Assembly (NCBI RefSeq): GCF_026262505.1
Contig: NC_067208.1
Coordinates: 11,293,962 to 11,357,961 of the forward strand
Source: Trichomonas vaginalis G3
Lineage: Eukaryota > Parabasalia > Trichomonadida > Trichomonadidae
DNA length: 64,000 nucleotides
Reading direction: 5' to 3'
The notes beneath the pieces were generated by a model. The model was not told where the DNA came from. It made no database searches and was given only the letters and a program-made list of their open reading frames with translations. The translations under genes were made by a program, and so were the position numbers. The stretch's first letter is position 1; every line of letters begins with the position of its first letter. Below are positions 40,132 through 51,274 of the stretch, piece after piece.

Positions 40132-43113
40132 ATGAATCCTGTTGATATCCATCAGCGGGATGTCTCTAATATATTGACAACCCTTCAAACAGAAATAGAC
40201 GTGCTGAAAGATAAAATGGAAAAAAATCCGAATGATGCTGAATTTTATAAAAATCAAATTTCAAAATTACTTGAAGAAGCAGAAAGAGACTTAAGGCTTA
40301 AAACACAAGCAATTAATCGAGCCAAGCTTTCTCAATCTCGAGTATTACCAATGAATACGCCAACACCTGCAGAATTAAGAATGGATGCTATAACACATCA
40401 TGATGTTTCTCATAAAAAATCAACAGCAAGACGTCCAAAAACTACAATTACTCGTGTAGACCCAATAAGACAACCAAAAAGTCCAAAAATTCAATTACCA
40501 TCTAATAAAAATATTTCAAGTAGACCTACAACTTCATATCGACCAACCTCTGTTATGAATCAACCTAAAACAGAAGCAATACAGCCATTAACTACAACAA
40601 CACTTCGATCTTTTGATTATCGACCTCAAACTCAAATGGTTATGAAAAGAACACGCAAAATACCAGATTTAGTAACTCATTTACACCCTGTTGATCGTCA
40701 TGACCCTGGAATTACTCCTCCTCCAGTAACAAATGATGATATTGACAAATTTGGCGTTGAAAGACTTGTTGATACAGGATACATCAAGAAGAATAACGTC
40801 AATCCTCAATTCGATGGTCTTTTGACTGTTTCTAAGTATGTTGGCGATATGACTAAAATTCCATTTGAACCTAACAACAATTTCGTACTTGATGATACTC
40901 CTGATACATCTCCATTATTTGATATGAACAACACCCAACCAATTAATCCAATACAACCATCACAACCTGAAGATGAGAATAATCTTGAAACAAAACGTCG
41001 ACTTACATTCCTTTTGATCAATGGAGAACCACTTCAATCACAAGATTACTACGCATTCAGACGTGCTTATGCTTCGCAATGGGAGCAAATGACAATTTTG
41101 TTGAATATGTTGAAACATTTTTGTGAACAAAATGGAATTTCTCGTCAAACTGTTGATTGTGAACGTCTTGCAGAACTTGGAAGGTTCGAACTTGATGAGA
41201 TTTCTGATTCAAAGATTGAGAGATGTTTCTTAGATCCATTAGATCACAAGAAACACAAGAGATTAATTCATTTAGATGGTCCAGATGCAGAACACAATGC
41301 TGCCATCATGATACAAAGTGTTTGGAGAGGTTTTGTTGCTAGAAGACAAATCAGAGCAATCATGAGAAACAACGCTGCCGCAAGAATGATACAGAGACAG
41401 TTTAGAACATTTGTAATTGTTACAAAATTCAAAGCGAAATTATTCAAAGAACATAATAATCTTATTTCTAAATATGAACAAAAGAATTTAGATACAACAG
41501 CTAATTCATTTGATGTTCCTCATGTACAAGTGCATTTCATTAATAGCTATAACTCTGTAGAACTTGGAAGATTGTCATATTTAGCGAACAAAAACACAAC
41601 TTTAGTTTTGTTCACACATAATTCATTTCCTACTGATGTTACAACATTAATTACTAAGTTTACTGAAAATGATTTGAACTTACACATCATGCCAACACAT
41701 TTCAATCTTCCTGATAATATTAACTTAGAAGAAATCTTCTCAATGGATATCCCTATTATCACAAAAATCAAACAGATTGCAAACAAACATCCAATATTTA
41801 TTTTCCCTCAAATCAACAAAATTTCTTTGATTGATGTTTCTGAAAAGATGGGAGCAGACATTATGGCTCCTTCCCCAAACAAATACATCATGTTTGATAC
41901 AAGACAGTCTATTTTGAGATTGTTGAACAGCGCCGGCCTGAAAACATTCGAAACATCAGAAAGAATTTATGAAAGACAGGTTTTGGTAAAAACAATTACA
42001 CAGTTATGCGTTTCTCTGCAGAAAATAATTAATTGGAGATTGAGATTACCTGATGGAACTTGTGCATGGTATGGTATTAATGATTTCACGTTAATTGATC
42101 AACTTATTGCCAATAAAAATGTTTTGTCTCCTGAAGATATCGAAGATCCTAATTTCATTGGTTTATTGGAGCAATCAATTACAAATGATTTGCCAAAGGT
42201 TTTGAATTTGACATCAAGTTTTACAAACACAGATCAGTTCATAAGGAAGTTTGTAAGTAATGGAGGAACTATTGAAGCATTGCCATTGAATACTAAATCA
42301 TATATCTGCGCAAGTTTCTTTGTTCCAAGATTAGGAAGTCCACAAATATTAGGTACATGGGAAACAATTTATTTGTCAGCTTTTGAACCATTTGCTTCAA
42401 TTCACCCTGCATTTTCTGTTAACAGAGAACGCTTGAAGAAGAGAATTATGAAGATAGCAAACCAATGCTCTGTTAAGAGATTGCTTGGTGTCAATACAAT
42501 CAAGTTCTTCTATGGAACACACGTGAATTACAATGTTAAAACTGATGAAGATCCGAACTATAAGATGAAATTTGTTGCTGATGATTTAGTTTTGTGTTCA
42601 ATGGAAGAATATCTACCGGAATTAGTATCAGACATGATTACTAAATCTAAATTCGATCCAGAATCAATGAGTATTGGCCCAGCAACATATACTTATGTAC
42701 AGAGTTTAGTTGAATTACCAACAGAAATTGATTTCCTCGAATTCAAAGAGAAATTGACTGAAAATGATATTGCAGTTGATTCCAAAGTCTTTTTATTGCC
42801 ACATTTGAAGAGAAAAGATGCTGTTGGATTAGCTGTTTTCGAACAATCAGTTGATAGATTGATCAATGTTGTATTCAGAGTATTTACTGTCATAACAAGT
42901 TCAATCTTCGAAATCGAAGAAGATTGTGATGCAAAAGTTGTGAGTTACCTGAAGGCAATTTCCTTCTTGAAAGGACAACTCGAAAGCGGTGGAGAAATCC
43001 AATCAACATCACTCGCTAGAAAGATGTCTGGACTACAGATTCCAAAGAAGTCCAGCTTAAGAATGTTTAGATTCGATAGCTTAGTTGTCAAAGAGCCAAC
43101 TACTGATATTTAA
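40132..43113 (+). CDS. IQ-motif protein, IQCH-like (flagellar)
   Basis: 993 residues. N-terminal coiled segment (about 1-70); a Pro/Thr-rich disordered part (80-290); an IQ motif pair around residues 390-430 (MIQSVWRGFVARRQIRAIM and ARMIQRQFRTF), the usual calmodulin/EF-hand binding helix. A large C-terminal domain (450-985) includes YICASFFVPRLGSPQILGT, RERLKKRIMKIANQC and VNTIKFFYGTHVNYN. The order and length match IQCH, a conserved protein of ciliated eukaryotes whose C-terminal half has an ATP-grasp-like look. A flagellar or axonemal role fits a multi-flagellate trichomonad. The frame is intact and AT-rich but well biased. Confidence 0.7.
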   Translation: MNPVDIHQRDVSNILTTLQTEIDVLKDKMEKNPNDAEFYKNQISKLLEEAERDLRLKTQAINRAKLSQSRVLPMNTPTPAELRMDAITHHDVSHKKSTARRPKTTITRVDPIRQPKSPKIQLPSNKNISSRPTTSYRPTSVMNQPKTEAIQPLTTTTLRSFDYRPQTQMVMKRTRKIPDLVTHLHPVDRHDPGITPPPVTNDDIDKFGVERLVDTGYIKKNNVNPQFDGLLTVSKYVGDMTKIPFEPNNNFVLDDTPDTSPLFDMNNTQPINPIQPSQPEDENNLETKRRLTFLLINGEPLQSQDYYAFRRAYASQWEQMTILLNMLKHFCEQNGISRQTVDCERLAELGRFELDEISDSKIERCFLDPLDHKKHKRLIHLDGPDAEHNAAIMIQSVWRGFVARRQIRAIMRNNAAARMIQRQFRTFVIVTKFKAKLFKEHNNLISKYEQKNLDTTANSFDVPHVQVHFINSYNSVELGRLSYLANKNTTLVLFTHNSFPTDVTTLITKFTENDLNLHIMPTHFNLPDNINLEEIFSMDIPIITKIKQIANKHPIFIFPQINKISLIDVSEKMGADIMAPSPNKYIMFDTRQSILRLLNSAGLKTFETSERIYERQVLVKTITQLCVSLQKIINWRLRLPDGTCAWYGINDFTLIDQLIANKNVLSPEDIEDPNFIGLLEQSITNDLPKVLNLTSSFTNTDQFIRKFVSNGGTIEALPLNTKSYICASFFVPRLGSPQILGTWETIYLSAFEPFASIHPAFSVNRERLKKRIMKIANQCSVKRLLGVNTIKFFYGTHVNYNVKTDEDPNYKMKFVADDLVLCSMEEYLPELVSDMITKSKFDPESMSIGPATYTYVQSLVELPTEIDFLEFKEKLTENDIAVDSKVFLLPHLKRKDAVGLAVFEQSVDRLINVVFRVFTVITSSIFEIEEDCDAKVVSYLKAISFLKGQLESGGEIQSTSLARKMSGLQIPKKSSLRMFRFDSLVVKEPTTDI

Positions 43114-43423
43114 GTTTTATTTTTTATGTATATTGTTTGTATAAATAATTTCTTTTCATATATATACTTTTTAAAGAAACAAACACATTTAAAATTATTT
43201 GGAATATTTGAATCAATGATATGATTCAAAATTTTCGAAATCACTAAGACAACAAATGGAAGAAAAATATACATTCATCCCCAAAATAGAACAAAGACGT
43301 TAAAAAATCTCAATTACAATTTCTTTTCTTGCTCTAGGACTTTTAGACATGATATATCTATTAAAGTGACAATACTTCAATAAATGGTGAATTTGATAAT
43401 ATAAATTTTTTCAAATTTTATGA
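43114..43423. promoter_or_regulatory. Upstream region of the BTB gene with AAAGTGACA box
   Basis: 310 bases. The word AAAGTGACA lies at 43364-43372, 51 bases before the ATG at 43424, the same spacing as in the beta-helix genes. A short out-of-frame ATG (43420) overlaps the proposed start. Confidence 0.45.
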
Positions 43424-44623
43424 ATGATTGATTTATCTAATATTCGATATTGCTCAACCTTTAATGATTTCAAATTCAGTCATAGAGGTAAAGATTATTT
43501 TGTGAATAGTTTCCTTTTATGCACAGTTTCTCCATTTGTTCATAGAATTTTCGAAGAAGGAAATTTCAATAACGAATTAGAAATACCACCGGTTGAAGGT
43601 GATTTCAATGAGTTCATCAATGCACTTTATGGCCAAAAAATAAGAATAGATTCTCATAATTGCAGATTTCTTCATTTTATTTCAAAATTTCTACATATAA
43701 CACAACTTGAAACAGTTACAGAGAAAGTGTGTGAAGAAACAAATACTTTTGAGAATAATTTTAGATGGGCAATTCAACTTTTTAATGCAAACCAACAAAG
43801 AGACGAAATAATTAATAAATTGAGTTATAATTTACGAAATAACTTGCAGAATCCATGCCTATTCGAAGCACCACCAGGTTTAATTTTAGAAATTTTAAAT
43901 TCCAAATTTTTACAAATCGATCAAGGAGGAAAATTACAACTAGTTGACAATTTAATACAATATGATTCAGCAAAATATCAAAGTTTATCTACGTTTTCCT
44001 ATTCAAAATCGTTCTTATTAAAACAATTTACAGAAAAACCTTTTGATTTAAACAAAATACGTTCAAATGTTATTAGAAACGTTCAATACTTTGTAAGTAA
44101 TGATAAAAGTAAGAGAATCGTGTTTTCTCCTCAACCATCGAATTTATTTAATGGAATCTTAAGAAGTAAGACACCATTCATCTTAGGATCATCTGACACT
44201 CTAGGAAAAGAGTTCGATATCTCCAATATTTCTAAAGAAAAAAGCGGAGAAAACATTTTTTGTTCAAAATCAGAGAAAAATCCATTTTTTATCATCAAAT
44301 TCCAAACTGTTAAGTTTCAGTTGACTCATTATGCCATTAAATCTTCTGCTTTTGGAAATCTCAGTTTTTGTCCAAAAAGTTGGAAATTGGAGGTCAGAAC
44401 TTCATCAAATTCATGGACTCAAATAGACATAGTTGAAAATGATAATTCTTTGTATGGATCAGGCTTCCAATCGATATTTGACATAAAATTTTCGATTTCT
44501 CCGATGTCAGAGTTTAGATTTACTCAACTTGACTCACACCATAATACCAATAAGAGTTTGATGATAGATTTATTCGAAATGTATGGAATTGCTTTCGAAA
44601 ATCCAAAAAGATTGATTAACTAA
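43424..44623 (+). CDS. BTB-BACK protein with discoidin-like (F5/8C) domain
   Basis: 399 residues. Residues about 12-110 form a BTB/POZ domain (FNDFKFSHRGKDYFVNSFLL, SPFVHRIFEEG, FNEFINALYG). A helical BACK-like segment follows to about 200. Residues 250-395 form a beta-rich domain with NPFFIIKFQTVKFQLTHYAI, PKSWKLEVRTSSNSWTQID and a closing MIDLFEMYGIAF, the pattern of the F5/8 type C (discoidin-like) domain seen after BTB in many protist and BTBD9-type proteins. BTB proteins of this sort usually serve as adaptors, often for cullin-3 ligases; that role is inferred. Confidence 0.75.
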   Translation: MIDLSNIRYCSTFNDFKFSHRGKDYFVNSFLLCTVSPFVHRIFEEGNFNNELEIPPVEGDFNEFINALYGQKIRIDSHNCRFLHFISKFLHITQLETVTEKVCEETNTFENNFRWAIQLFNANQQRDEIINKLSYNLRNNLQNPCLFEAPPGLILEILNSKFLQIDQGGKLQLVDNLIQYDSAKYQSLSTFSYSKSFLLKQFTEKPFDLNKIRSNVIRNVQYFVSNDKSKRIVFSPQPSNLFNGILRSKTPFILGSSDTLGKEFDISNISKEKSGENIFCSKSEKNPFFIIKFQTVKFQLTHYAIKSSAFGNLSFCPKSWKLEVRTSSNSWTQIDIVENDNSLYGSGFQSIFDIKFSISPMSEFRFTQLDSHHNTNKSLMIDLFEMYGIAFENPKRLIN

Positions 44624-44860
44624 ATTATTATTACGTGTTTGTTATGTAAATATTATATTTGTTGATCATATTAATATATTTTACTTTTAAAACTATCAAA
44701 AACCATATGAAATTTGATAGAATTTGAATTTGAAGTCATAATACTTTGTATTTCTTCTATGTGTTCACTGAAATCAACTCCATATCTTCGAGAGAGATAA
44801 ATCGATCTATATTCAGATAACATTTGATCTGAAATCGTCAAATTTTTTTGACAAAAAATT
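44624..44860. other. Spacer before the BEACH-family gene
   Basis: 237 AT-rich bases holding the promoter of the large gene; no box or repeat stood out. Confidence 0.35.
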
Positions 44861-47800
44861 ATGGAAAGTGAGTCAGACATAACACAATCTAATGAATCAT
44901 CAATCATAGAGAACATTGAAATGTGGATTAACAAACTATCCATAATTTCTGACTTCGAAACAATTCCTTCCAGAATTTCGAAATATTCTTCAACAAATTT
45001 CACAAATTCTTATTCGGAAATCGTCGACATTAAACAATATATCGTAGAAAATCCACAAGAACTTCTTAATTCAGCAACATCTTTAACATTTGACCGTTAT
45101 ATACAAAATTCAGACGAGTTATTAAATCTCATATCAGAAAATGCAGATAAACTAGATGAAAATACACGTAAGAACTTTTTCGACAAAATAATTTCACTAG
45201 ATCAAGAAAATGATTCAATTCGCTTACTTTCTTCCATTATTTACCAAGATCAAACCATTTTAACTTCATTATTTACCAAATACTTTACACCTGACTTTTC
45301 CATATTTGATAATGACGCAGATAACAACTTATTAAATTTCATAAGACAACATATTGTAGAATCAATTATAACAAGTAATGACAAGTCATTAGTTAACGAA
45401 TCAGTACAAAAAATATCTCAAAATTCATATCTTTTAACAGAATTTTTAATTCGAGGTCTAAACCTTTCTGTTACATACCCACAGTCAATAAATTTACAAT
45501 ATATAGCTCCTTCTATTTCATATTTCGCACAATTATTTACTTCAGAGTCAAATAAAAAATTATCAAAATTTTGTTTAGAGCAACTATTGATTTCTTCATT
45601 GATTTCACTTATATCTTCCAACACTGATGGATTTACAACTTATTTAAACTCAGAATCATGTATCTACACCATAGTTTTCATTTTTTCGATGGATTATTTC
45701 CACGAAACTCTTTCAAATCTGTTAATTGACAAGTTCAAAGAAGTTATTCCAACACATGCTGCTAATTTTATCAAGATTGCATGCAATATCATGAAAAATT
45801 CAAATAATTTTGATATGAATTTCAGATTTTTAGCTTGTTTAAATGATTTACTCAATTTCTCGAACTTGTTAATGTCAATGACACATTCCTTATTTGCTAA
45901 TTTGCTCCCTATTGCTGAAAAATGCGAAAATTCGGATTATGTTTCGAAACTTTTTGACGTTTTATTGAATATCATCATAAATGATCCGAAATATGTCATT
46001 TACGATTACGAAAATTCAGTTTTTTCGAAGTTATTCAACAAATTTATTTCATTTGACAAAATGACTTATTTATTATCGAGAAAGAAGAAAGTATTAGAAG
46101 AGCATTTATATGAATTAGAAAATACATCAACAATACCATTGATTTTCTCATTTTCTTCGCAAAATAATAAATTAAATGAATTATTTGAGATTTTGAATCA
46201 ATTAGCTGACTTTTCACAAGATAACATCAACAAATTAGCTGATTCCTCGCTATGTAGTATCATTATTTCGTTGTCAAAATCTAATGAAGAAAAAATAATT
46301 TTCAAAGGATGCGAAATCCAGCCAATTGACCAGAAAATATTCATTGGTACAGCAATACCATATCTAATAAAGATAACTCAGACGTCCTGTTCCTTAAAAA
46401 TCGCAAATGAAATTATAGATTTGATTATTCCAGAAAAAATCTACAAAAACTATGAAAATATCTCTCTAAAGTACATCAAATCCATCACTGACTCATGCAA
46501 TATCAAAATGCCGATCATTCACCCTTTAATTCCGAAAAATCACGTAATTTATGACGGAGCCATGTTCAATGACCTGATTGACAATGGTTTTTCGATATCG
46601 TTCTGGATAAAAATGAATGAATCTGTTGTAAAACGATTAAAATTCATTGAATTTGATTTATTCAAAATATTTGTTGGCGAAGAAGAGTTTATACGAATCG
46701 GAATATCAGAATCAGTCATAGATGTGACCATATCACAAGTCACAAAGGTTTCTTCCTTCAAAATCAATGACAAATTAGATATGAATCAGTGGAACTTGTT
46801 TACAATGGCTTTAAAGAAGATTGATGATAAATACAAGATCCAAACATACGTAAACAAGCTTGACGCGCATTCTTCAGCGATTCCTTATGAAGAATTCAAA
46901 AATGATTCTTTAATTTTCCAAATTTCCAACAAAGAAAACAATTTGGAACAATTATCTGACTACGAGAAGTACCATTATATATATCTGACTAACATAATGT
47001 TCCATAAATCAGTTTTTCCGCAAAATGAGCACAAATTATCATATAAATTGGGATTTTCTTACCAATTTTGCAAGATACAGCCATTCTTTTGCTTCCCTGA
47101 GTACAAATATCACTTCAACAACCTAATGAACATCAAGGAAATCGATAATGAGCTGTTAAGTCCTTCATTTAATTCAATAAATTATTATATCAGAAATTTT
47201 CCCATTGAAAAGCTCTGTTCTATGCTCAAAACGTCTGCAAAGACTGAGGAAATGTACTTGATATTCATATATTTCCTTCAAACAATCTACAATTTCAAAA
47301 AAGAAAATTTTGAATTAATTATGTCACTTTTTGAAATTTTTAATTTCAAAATTTATGAAAGTTTATTTTATTTAAGCAGTAATTTCAATGATGATGAAGA
47401 CAGGATGACGTTTTTCACTGATGTCTTGTTCAATCATGACTTTTTCTTCAAAACAAATGAAAATGAAATTTCAAAAATTTTTGATTTCATAATTGTGAGA
47501 TGTTTCCCACAGTTTTTTGATATCTTCACGTCCAAAGGTTTCTTTAGGAAGATAATAACAATAATAAGAGCTTTTTACATCAAAAACGAAGAAAAAGAAA
47601 AAAATAAAATTAATATTGAAAATTTTCTGAAGAAATACAACTCATTTCTACTAGAACTATACAAAGAAACAGAAGATAAAGAAGATGGAATCATATCTGT
47701 CCTAGAAAACGCAGTTTCCTCCAAAGAACAAGATTTAATAATTTATTTCTTAAAATTATCCGCACTTTTGTTTGATTTCGCTCCAAAGAGCCAAGAATAC

Positions 47801-50800
47801 GTCAAATACCTTCACTCCGTCAATTTCACACAATACAGACAGCTTCTAAGTCCACTTTTGCGAAGTTTCTTTTTCATTTCCGGCCAAAATTTTTACATCA
47901 GATCACAAGTATTGGCTTATCAACTTCCTATTTCATTTTCATGCGAAATGCTGATAGACGATGTCAGTGAATTTCCTGTTCTTTACTCTCTTGCGACATT
48001 GATTTCCATGAAAGGAGAAAAATCAGTTCAAAAAGATGTTGCAAAAGTTCTGTTTAAAATGACGAAGAAAACAGAGATTGTAAAGATGATAAAACAGTTG
48101 GAATTCTGGCAATTATGGCCTTGCATCTTCGCGTTAATGAATGAAGGAATATTAAGAAACGACATGATTTATTTCATATCAAAAATTTTGATGTATGAAT
48201 TCAATATTTCTGATTTTGATCAAACTTTGTCACTTTTTGAATTAATTGGGTTAAGAATGAATGTTGATTCTTTACAGTGCAAAATAGAGTTGATCAAAAC
48301 AATGTTTGATGAATTCTTCACGAAAATTATTGATGAGAATTTGATGAATGATATTTGGAAAAGATCAATTCTTTCTATGTTTTTCCAATGGAGAAAAACA
48401 AGTTTGTCTCAAAAATTGAGAAATGAATTTTCTAATTCTCCTTTCAAAGAAAGTCTGTTGCAGTTCGCTGCTGATAGAGAAAGTGTAATAAGAACATACC
48501 ACGATCTGAAAGATATTAAATTTGATCCGACCAAATATTATCTATCGTTTGTCATTTCACCTTTCACAAAAATGGATTTAGTTGCACAGTCCGTGATACA
48601 ACAAATGGAAGCCGCCATGAAACTGCAAAACCATAAATCTTCTAAATACACGGATTTCATTCAAAGTGCAATTAAATTTGTCAGAAATTCTGATCCTTGT
48701 CACTTTTTACACTTAAATTCCATGATTAGCAAAGATTTAGGAAAAATCAAAGAAGAATTAGAGATGACGACAACTCCTGAGATGCAGATGACAGCGATGA
48801 GATTGAATTCATTCGTAAACAACCTCGCAAACCAGCTCCACAATGTTTCGAAGAAGATGAAAATGGAATCTGATGATTTGAACCAACTTTTGAAGATGAA
48901 AGACGAAAAATCACTCAAGTTTTATAAAAGAATCAATTTCATTAACCACCAATATGATCTCGTGAAACCTAACTTCGTTCTAAAGAACTGGATCTCGGAG
49001 ACTTTCATCGCAAACAAAATGAAAAGATTCAAAAAATATAAAAAATTGAAACCAATTGTGAGATCTACAAAAACCGCCATAATTCAATTGAAATGTAAAC
49101 TTTACAAAGAAGGTGACATTTGTATTGAATGCGATAGTTTAGTTTTCGAGAATGAATTCATTTTCGAGAACCAGAAATTCAAGAAAACTCTTAGTTTTGA
49201 TTTGATAAGACATTGTTTTTATTCAGGAAGAAGTGGATTGAGCTTTATCATGAAAAATGGAAAGATGTATTTGGCTGTTTTTGATCAGGAAGATGTCTAT
49301 GATCAGATGGTTTCTAAATTACCTTTCTTTATTCACAACATAGGAAAACAAGTAACAGATGAATTTGGAGCAAACTTGAAGTCAAATCTTTCTTTCCTTA
49401 CTTTTTACCAATTTATTTGTGGAAAAACTTTCGCTTCTTTCAAGAACTATCCACAATTTCCTTTGTCTATTTACAAAGACACAATCAAAGATGAAACTGT
49501 TCTATCTGTTATAAATAACTATTTACAAACAGATGAAACTCAAATAAAAGAAGAAAATCTCATTGTTTCATCTTCTGAAAACAAATCAATTTCAAATGAA
49601 GAAGAAAAAGAAAACAACAGCTTAGTTACATCTGATAAGAATGAATTTGTTTCTTCCGAAGAAAAAGAAGTAATTTCATCTAATGATAATAACGAATTAG
49701 TTTCATCTGAAGAAGAAAAACAAGCAAATGAAATTCCATCTGAAGAGAAAGAAAAGAATGAATTGGCTACTTCTGAAGTAGAAGAAATAAAAGAAGTGAT
49801 TTCATCTGAAGAAAAAGAAACAAATGAATTCATTCCATTAGAAGAAAAATCTACAAATGATTTAATTTCAACTGAGGAAAGAGAAAATAATAATTTAGTT
49901 TATTCTGAAGAAAAAGAAACAAAAGATGTGAATTCAAATGAAGAAAGAGAAAATGAACAAATCAATGAAGAAGTTGTTGAAGAACTTGCAGAGAAAACAG
50001 ATGCTAATTTAGATGGAAATTTACATGAAGAAGAAGAATCAAGATTAAGAATTTCTATTGAAGATGACTCAATTCCACAATTCGTCATCAAACCAATAAA
50101 TTCAGAGATAAATCTTTTAGAAAAAGAAGAATCACAAAAAGAGTTTATTATTGAAGAACAAAATCAGAAAGAAACAAAGAAATTCCAAGGATTTGATAAT
50201 TATGGTGTTTCCTGCCAAGAAATATTCTGTTGTCCAGAATCAATTGATGAGAACTTCCCTTCAGAAGTAAGCCATCATTTGTTAAATCAGCTAGAAAGTG
50301 CTGATACTGTTTATAAAGTTGTCGAATGGATAGAAAACTCATTAAATCGACAAATAAGAGTCAAAACTCCTGACCAAACACCAAAAATAATGACAGAGAA
50401 AAAGATCTCTTTCAGAAAGAAATCAAACAGGATTTATTACAATCCATTTTCAAAAATTTTCTTGCTTATTATTGAAAGAAAGAAAATTTTGTATTCTGAA
50501 CTCGATGACAAATCAAAAATTCAGTTTTCCGAAGTGGAAAATCTTGAAATCCCTGACAATTCATTGATTACGAAGTATGAGAACACGTTTATCATAATTA
50601 ACCAAGAATCACAGACGAAAACATTCCTTAATGATACAAACTTGTCGCCATCAAAAACAGAAAATTTGCCATCACGAATTTTGAAAATTTTCAATGATGG
50701 ATATTACGTTGAATATACATCAGATAACAAGATCATTGTTTATGATGGTGAACAGCAGAAGAATACGTTTTATTGTTATTCCGGCTTGATTTCTTTATCA

Positions 50801-51274
50801 AGTAGTTCTCTTTTTGATTTGTTAGTTTTTTGTTTAGAAAATGGTGAAATTTTGTTTTACAACGTTTCTGATGGATTATTTATCAACAAATATAAGAACG
50901 AAAAATGTTGTTACCAAAAGGTTTTATGCATGCCATCGATAGGAGATGTTGTTGCTTATGATAACTACAAGATTGATGTCTTCTCTGTGAATGGATTCTT
51001 CAGGAGATCAATAAACATTCCATTCAACATCAAATTCTGGATTTCTCTAGAAATCATTGGAATCGACACAATCTTTGTTATCACTGACTACTGGTCTTTG
51101 TATATTGTAGAATTGGATTGTCAGAAAGAACCTGCTTTGATATACGAAAGCAAATTACCAATTATTGGTTTTGAATTCGATAAAGTTGATCGAACATTCA
51201 TTCTGATTCGACCTACTGATGTGATTTTAATTCCATCTGATGTTAATCATATCTTAGAATTGCGTGACCCATGA
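44861..51274 (+). CDS. Giant BEACH-family protein with split BEACH core
   Basis: 2137 residues in one frame. Residues 1-560: helical solenoid. About 575-660: a concanavalin-like segment (FSISFWIKMNE ... MNQWNLFTMALKK) as in LYST/neurobeachin proteins. 750-1380: more solenoid. 1395-1490: a PH-BEACH-like domain (KLYKEGDICIECDSLVFENE ... FDLIRHCFYSGRSGLSFIM). 1510-1545: the start of a BEACH domain (LTFYQFICGKTFASFKNYPQ). Then about 190 acidic repeat residues (1560-1750, SSEEKE/NEL-type). 1780-1832: BEACH-end-like sequence (SCQEIFCCPESI, VVEWIENSLNRQ). 1840-2137: WD40-like repeats. BEACH proteins act in vesicle and lysosome traffic. The middle of BEACH is missing or replaced. Confidence 0.75.
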   Translation: MESESDITQSNESSIIENIEMWINKLSIISDFETIPSRISKYSSTNFTNSYSEIVDIKQYIVENPQELLNSATSLTFDRYIQNSDELLNLISENADKLDENTRKNFFDKIISLDQENDSIRLLSSIIYQDQTILTSLFTKYFTPDFSIFDNDADNNLLNFIRQHIVESIITSNDKSLVNESVQKISQNSYLLTEFLIRGLNLSVTYPQSINLQYIAPSISYFAQLFTSESNKKLSKFCLEQLLISSLISLISSNTDGFTTYLNSESCIYTIVFIFSMDYFHETLSNLLIDKFKEVIPTHAANFIKIACNIMKNSNNFDMNFRFLACLNDLLNFSNLLMSMTHSLFANLLPIAEKCENSDYVSKLFDVLLNIIINDPKYVIYDYENSVFSKLFNKFISFDKMTYLLSRKKKVLEEHLYELENTSTIPLIFSFSSQNNKLNELFEILNQLADFSQDNINKLADSSLCSIIISLSKSNEEKIIFKGCEIQPIDQKIFIGTAIPYLIKITQTSCSLKIANEIIDLIIPEKIYKNYENISLKYIKSITDSCNIKMPIIHPLIPKNHVIYDGAMFNDLIDNGFSISFWIKMNESVVKRLKFIEFDLFKIFVGEEEFIRIGISESVIDVTISQVTKVSSFKINDKLDMNQWNLFTMALKKIDDKYKIQTYVNKLDAHSSAIPYEEFKNDSLIFQISNKENNLEQLSDYEKYHYIYLTNIMFHKSVFPQNEHKLSYKLGFSYQFCKIQPFFCFPEYKYHFNNLMNIKEIDNELLSPSFNSINYYIRNFPIEKLCSMLKTSAKTEEMYLIFIYFLQTIYNFKKENFELIMSLFEIFNFKIYESLFYLSSNFNDDEDRMTFFTDVLFNHDFFFKTNENEISKIFDFIIVRCFPQFFDIFTSKGFFRKIITIIRAFYIKNEEKEKNKINIENFLKKYNSFLLELYKETEDKEDGIISVLENAVSSKEQDLIIYFLKLSALLFDFAPKSQEYVKYLHSVNFTQYRQLLSPLLRSFFFISGQNFYIRSQVLAYQLPISFSCEMLIDDVSEFPVLYSLATLISMKGEKSVQKDVAKVLFKMTKKTEIVKMIKQLEFWQLWPCIFALMNEGILRNDMIYFISKILMYEFNISDFDQTLSLFELIGLRMNVDSLQCKIELIKTMFDEFFTKIIDENLMNDIWKRSILSMFFQWRKTSLSQKLRNEFSNSPFKESLLQFAADRESVIRTYHDLKDIKFDPTKYYLSFVISPFTKMDLVAQSVIQQMEAAMKLQNHKSSKYTDFIQSAIKFVRNSDPCHFLHLNSMISKDLGKIKEELEMTTTPEMQMTAMRLNSFVNNLANQLHNVSKKMKMESDDLNQLLKMKDEKSLKFYKRINFINHQYDLVKPNFVLKNWISETFIANKMKRFKKYKKLKPIVRSTKTAIIQLKCKLYKEGDICIECDSLVFENEFIFENQKFKKTLSFDLIRHCFYSGRSGLSFIMKNGKMYLAVFDQEDVYDQMVSKLPFFIHNIGKQVTDEFGANLKSNLSFLTFYQFICGKTFASFKNYPQFPLSIYKDTIKDETVLSVINNYLQTDETQIKEENLIVSSSENKSISNEEEKENNSLVTSDKNEFVSSEEKEVISSNDNNELVSSEEEKQANEIPSEEKEKNELATSEVEEIKEVISSEEKETNEFIPLEEKSTNDLISTEERENNNLVYSEEKETKDVNSNEERENEQINEEVVEELAEKTDANLDGNLHEEEESRLRISIEDDSIPQFVIKPINSEINLLEKEESQKEFIIEEQNQKETKKFQGFDNYGVSCQEIFCCPESIDENFPSEVSHHLLNQLESADTVYKVVEWIENSLNRQIRVKTPDQTPKIMTEKKISFRKKSNRIYYNPFSKIFLLIIERKKILYSELDDKSKIQFSEVENLEIPDNSLITKYENTFIIINQESQTKTFLNDTNLSPSKTENLPSRILKIFNDGYYVEYTSDNKIIVYDGEQQKNTFYCYSGLISLSSSSLFDLLVFCLENGEILFYNVSDGLFINKYKNEKCCYQKVLCMPSIGDVVAYDNYKIDVFSVNGFFRRSINIPFNIKFWISLEIIGIDTIFVITDYWSLYIVELDCQKEPALIYESKLPIIGFEFDKVDRTFILIRPTDVILIPSDVNHILELRDP

